From positions 46,269,035-46,333,034 of the forward strand of contig NC_031799.1 of assembly GCF_001522545.3 (NCBI RefSeq): a stretch of DNA of 64,000 bases, in the 5' to 3' direction. This DNA is from Parus major (Eukaryota; Chordata; Aves; Passeriformes; Paridae). The translations under genes and the position numbers were made by a program. This document shows, piece after piece, positions 62,901 to 64,000 of the stretch (position 1 is its first letter; every line of letters starts with the position of its first letter). Below the pieces are notes generated by a model. That model worked only from the letters and a program-made list of their open reading frames with translations. It was not told where the DNA came from and made no database searches.

Positions 62901-63342
62901 TGGGTGTTGTGTCTAAAATGGTGTTTCCCAAGTTGATGATTTCTGTGTCACATCAAGAGGAATCCCTGGACAGTGGGTATAATGTACACATATACTGCAT
63001 ATATGTATATATATACATATATATATATAATGTTGCATATCAAACTTGAAGTGTTTTTCCAGATCAAAAGGATGTACTAATTGCTAATCATTTAAGTAAA
63101 ATCAAATGTGGGTACCTTGCTCAAGGAGCTCTTCAGTGTTTTTCTCCTGACACAGTTTCTTGGTACTGTAGGTATGACCCTGCCAATGCAGAGGGATGTA
63201 CTGGATGCATTCAGAAATGATAAAAACATCAGACTGCTGATTGCTACATCTGTTGCTGACGAAGGCATTGATATTACTGAGTGCAACCTTGTGGTGCTCT
63301 ATGAATACTTCGGTAATGTCACCAAAATGATCCAAGTCAGAG
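47853..63342 (+). CDS. RIGI: RIG-I (retinoic acid-inducible gene I) antiviral RNA helicase, exons 1-15, 3' part outside window
   Basis: Cytosolic sensor of short 5'-triphosphate dsRNA that signals through MAVS to induce interferon. Coding exons: 47853-47958, 48037-48168, 49903-50081, 50583-50733, 52481-52603, 53392-53505, 54393-54546, 55422-55680, 56373-56535, 56947-57048, 59097-59254, 59898-60033, 60912-61060, 62336-62426, 63172-63342. They sum to 2188 nt, 729 codons plus one base, all GT-AG, with no stop or frameshift. Visible domains: CARD1 (about 1-85), CARD2 (about 95-185), acidic linker, Hel1 with APTGSGKT (K272), DECH (374-377) and TAS (411-413), Hel2i helices, and Hel2 with ILFAKTRA and the [12 protein letters not shown] motif. 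Motif numbering runs two residues ahead of human RIG-I. The family is about 925-935 residues, so motif VI, the pincer and the zinc-binding C-terminal domain lie beyond the edge. The start has a purine at -3 and is the first ATG after the ISREs. MDA5 is excluded by the residue-by-residue match to RIG-I. Confidence 0.97.
47959..48036 (+). other. RIGI intron 1, 78 nt, C-rich, stop-free
   Basis: Very short GT-AG intron dividing CARD1, with runs of four to nine C between 47971 and 48009. It is 26 codons long in the RIGI frame and contains no stop. Its removal is required to match the family, since human joins WFREEEV directly. Confidence 0.85.
48037..48168 (+). CDS. RIGI: RIGI exon 2: remainder of CARD1
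   Basis: Encodes residues 36-79 plus one base, and the split Gly80 is completed in exon 3. The [12 protein letters not shown] stretch matches the human CARD1 core. At 132 nt the exon is a multiple of three with both junctions in phase 1, so skipping it keeps the frame. The position of human Thr55 is Ala54 here. Confidence 0.95.
48169..49902 (+). other. RIGI intron 2
   Basis: 1734 nt from GTGGGT to CTGAAAG. The first 130 nt belong to the CpG-rich block and the rest is AT-rich. No exon or recognised repeat was seen. Confidence 0.8.
49903..50081 (+). CDS. RIGI: RIGI exon 3: end of CARD1 and start of CARD2
   Basis: Opens [14 protein letters not shown] and ends DRECDEILQ, matching human GYSGLYEAIESWDF and NQECEEILQ. 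It codes for residues 80-139 and closes in phase 0. The acceptor is CTGAAAG and the donor GTATGG. Confidence 0.95.
50583..50733 (+). CDS. RIGI: RIGI exon 4: CARD2
   Basis: Residues 140-189 plus one base. The SDKENWPK block is identical to human CARD2. Human Thr170-Leu-Lys172 is Ser168-Leu-Gln170 here, so the main TRIM25-linked lysine is missing. Lys167 in WPK is present. Confidence 0.95.
50734..52480 (+). other. RIGI intron 4
   Basis: 1747 nt, AT-rich, particularly around 51540-51720. No exon, gene or named repeat was recognised. Confidence 0.8.
52481..52603 (+). CDS. RIGI: RIGI exon 5: acidic CARD2-helicase linker
   Basis: Residues 190-230 plus one base. This is a Glu/Asp/Ser-rich, weakly conserved linker; Lys193 lies near its start and NLSKNL near its end. 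The corresponding human linker is also acidic and poorly conserved. The exon is placed by its frame, by its splice sites (TACAG acceptor, GTAGCT donor) and by its position between well-matched exons. Confidence 0.88.
53392..53505 (+). CDS. RIGI: RIGI exon 6: Q motif and first half of Walker A
   Basis: Contains [14 protein letters not shown], the Q-motif region, and runs into LICAPTG, where Walker A is split by an intron in phase 1. The donor is GTAAGG. Human RIG-I has the matching PRNYQLELALPA and IICAPTG. Confidence 0.96.
54393..54546 (+). CDS. RIGI: RIGI exon 7: Walker A completion and motif Ia
   Basis: Starts [16 protein letters not shown], completing the ATP-binding P-loop with Lys272, and continues through [16 protein letters not shown] to HFERSG. 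It closes in phase 2 with a strong GTAAGT donor. Confidence 0.96.
55422..55680 (+). CDS. RIGI: RIGI exon 8: Hel1 with DECH box
   Basis: Largest coding exon in the window. It carries [10 protein letters not shown] (motif Ib region) and IFDECHNT, the motif II Mg-ATP box, at residues 374-377, and ends in LPQ. The acceptor is TTTCCAG and the donor GTAAGG. Confidence 0.97.
56102..56196. repeat. Imperfect TTTAAGT / TTTA repeat in RIGI intron 8
   Basis: TTTAAGT units alternate with TTATTTATTTA. Low-complexity sequence. Confidence 0.75.
56373..56535 (+). CDS. RIGI: RIGI exon 9: motif III
   Basis: Begins [14 protein letters not shown] with motif III (TAS, 411-413), then [17 protein letters not shown], which matches human YICKLCASLDASVIATV. 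It ends NKPET plus one base and leads into Hel2i. Confidence 0.96.
56947..57048 (+). CDS. RIGI: RIGI exon 10: start of Hel2i helical insertion
   Basis: Encodes 34 residues including [20 protein letters not shown], aligned with human YIIAQLMRDTESLAKRI. The family is poorly conserved here, but the frame and both splice sites fit. Confidence 0.92.
57049..59096 (+). other. RIGI intron 10
   Basis: 2048 nt, the longest intron in the window, from GTAAGA to TTAATAG. It contains a plus-strand CR1 end at 58703-58970. Nothing else was recognised. Confidence 0.85.
58703..58970 (+). mobile_element. CR1 3' end in RIGI intron 10
   Basis: GGACAAGAGGCAGTGGGCAC, then GGAAGAACTTTTTTGCTG, GACCTGCTCTAGGGTGATAT, GGTTGAACTAAAGACCTCCA and GGTTCTGTGATTGT match the plus-strand CR1 3' UTR through its octamer-like end. 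Confidence 0.85.
59097..59254 (+). CDS. RIGI: RIGI exon 11: Hel2i
   Basis: Contains [17 protein letters not shown] and the LFICTEHLR end, matching human FGTQKYEQWIVTVQKAC and LFLYTSHLR. It closes in phase 0 with a GTAAGT donor. A plus-strand CR1 lies upstream in intron 10 and a minus-strand CR1 downstream in intron 11. Confidence 0.96.
59354..59690 (-). mobile_element. CR1 3' end in RIGI intron 11
   Basis: AGAATCATAGAATATACGCA, then GAGTTGGAAGGGACCCCCAA, AAGCACTTCTTGAGCTCTCT, CCTGGGGAGCCTGTTCCAGT and CCTGATATCCAGCCTAAACC read as the reverse complement of CR1. It is better preserved than the other copies, hence probably the youngest here. Confidence 0.9.
59898..60033 (+). CDS. RIGI: RIGI exon 12: Hel2i
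   Basis: [18 protein letters not shown] aligns with human [18 protein letters not shown], and [17 protein letters not shown] follows. 136 nt, phase 0 in and phase 1 out. Confidence 0.96.
60912..61060 (+). CDS. RIGI: RIGI exon 13: start of Hel2, motif IV
   Basis: [18 protein letters not shown] then [18 protein letters not shown], matching human [18 protein letters not shown] and LNPETITILFVKTRALVD. The donor GTACGA is weaker than most in this gene. Confidence 0.96.
61061..62335 (+). other. RIGI intron 13
   Basis: 1275 nt from GTACGA to TTCCAG. No exon-like match to RIG-I and no recognised repeat. Confidence 0.8.
62336..62426 (+). CDS. RIGI: RIGI exon 14: Hel2
   Basis: [31 protein letters not shown] aligns with human [31 protein letters not shown]. 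The expected donor is GTACGC at 62427. A second donor-like GTAAGG lies at 62400, 27 nt upstream, in the same phase. Confidence 0.94.
62986..63030. repeat. (TA)n-rich microsatellite in RIGI intron 14
   Basis: TATGTATATATATACATATA followed by further TA units. Self-complementary and about 150 nt before exon 15. Confidence 0.85.
63172..63342 (+). CDS. RIGI: RIGI exon 15: Hel2 motif V, last exon in window
   Basis: Begins [14 protein letters not shown], then [14 protein letters not shown] (motif V) and [13 protein letters not shown], where motif VI begins. It leaves in phase 1 at GTATGG. The next exon, expected to open with RGRGRA-like residues, is not found before 64000. Confidence 0.96.
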
Positions 63343-64000
63343 GTATGGAATTTCTGAGCTTTTACTTTAGAAACCTGTTTTGACCATTTCATGGACATGA
63401 AATGCTACTAAATACTGCAGTTATATGTGCATGCCTTGTTCCTGTGTGCCTTAGAGCAAAGTCAGGTGAATGATGGGACGTGATAAATTAGTTCACACAG
63501 CCTAGTCCTTGATGTTGTTTGACTGCTCTTTTGCCAGGGAAATTAGCCATGCTGCACAAGGTTATTGAACTGTTGAGGACTAGTACCTCAAGTAGACAAT
63601 TACACATTTAAGCACAACTGTGGCTAGAAGAACTGTTGTCAGAAATATTACAAATCATTCAAAAAATTTACAAAGGACTGCTGCAATGGAATTTCTTGTA
63701 TTGCCTTGGCTTCTGAAGGCATTCCCCAGCTGGTTGGTTTATTACCAGCCCAGCTCCCAGGTATAGGAGGCCTTTGCCTGTGCAGATCTCTAATATTTAT
63801 GACCAAAACAAAGACACCCTGTTTCTGTCTTCCCTGCCTGTCCACAAAGTCTGTCATGACTCTGGCCTTAAATTTGGTGATTTTACAGTATGGCCAGTAG
63901 AGGGGAATGAAAAGCCACATTAAATACTGATTTTTGCTTCACATTCCTGAACAGCATAAAACTGCCTACTCTTTTAAGGGTACATCTGAAATATTTTATC
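63343..64000 (+). other. RIGI intron 15, partial
   Basis: Opens with GTATGG after exon 15 and runs to the window edge. No sequence resembling the next RIG-I exon (RGRGRARGSKC-like) was found in any frame. Confidence 0.8.

Noticed and set aside
1..64000. Searched by eye for tRNA, rRNA, CRISPR-like arrays and bacterial-type features
   Set aside because: Nothing convincing. The sequence is vertebrate nuclear DNA, and the few tandem repeats are simple microsatellites.

Overview
The window looks like bird nuclear DNA. Fragments of CR1 retrotransposons, the dominant avian LINE, occur on both strands, a degraded LTR-like piece lies at the left edge, and the one recognisable gene reads as an avian RIG-I. 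Chicken and its close relatives are known to lack RIG-I, so the source should be a non-galliform bird. The species cannot be named from the sequence. The gene is Z-linked in birds, so a Z-chromosome origin is likely (inference).

Layout. Positions 1 to about 47,650 are AT-rich and contain no protein-coding exon that I can recognise. They hold an LTR-like fragment (1-446), about seven old CR1 pieces, short microsatellites, an A/C-rich and a G/T-rich tract, several perfect hairpins, and a heptamer array broken by a 55-base assembly gap (34831-34885). Positions 47,650-48,300 form a CpG-rich promoter and first-exon block with two interferon-stimulated response elements upstream of the start codon. 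Positions 47,853-63,342 carry fifteen consecutive coding exons of RIGI (DDX58) on the plus strand. They join in frame into 729 codons plus one base, with GT-AG introns, no premature stop and no frameshift. They cover both CARDs, Hel1, Hel2i and Hel2 through motif V. The last exons (motif VI, pincer, C-terminal RNA-binding domain) lie past the right edge.

How it works. RIG-I is a cytosolic sensor of 5'-triphosphate double-stranded RNA. RNA binding to the helicase and C-terminal domain releases the tandem CARDs, which nucleate MAVS filaments and lead to interferon production. The two ISREs fit the usual feed-forward induction of RIGI by interferon.

What stands out. (1) A 78-nt, stop-free intron 1 whose length is a multiple of three splits CARD1. 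(2) A tandem in-frame donor occurs in exon 14. (3) The CARDs differ from human at well-studied positions: T55 and K172 are replaced, while K167 and K193 are present. (4) CR1 copies in opposite orientation flank exon 11. (5) At least 47 kb upstream of RIGI carries no sign of TOPORS, the neighbour expected from human gene order. I found no convincing new biological system. The most testable novelties are the splice-isoform possibilities and the promoter of RIGI.
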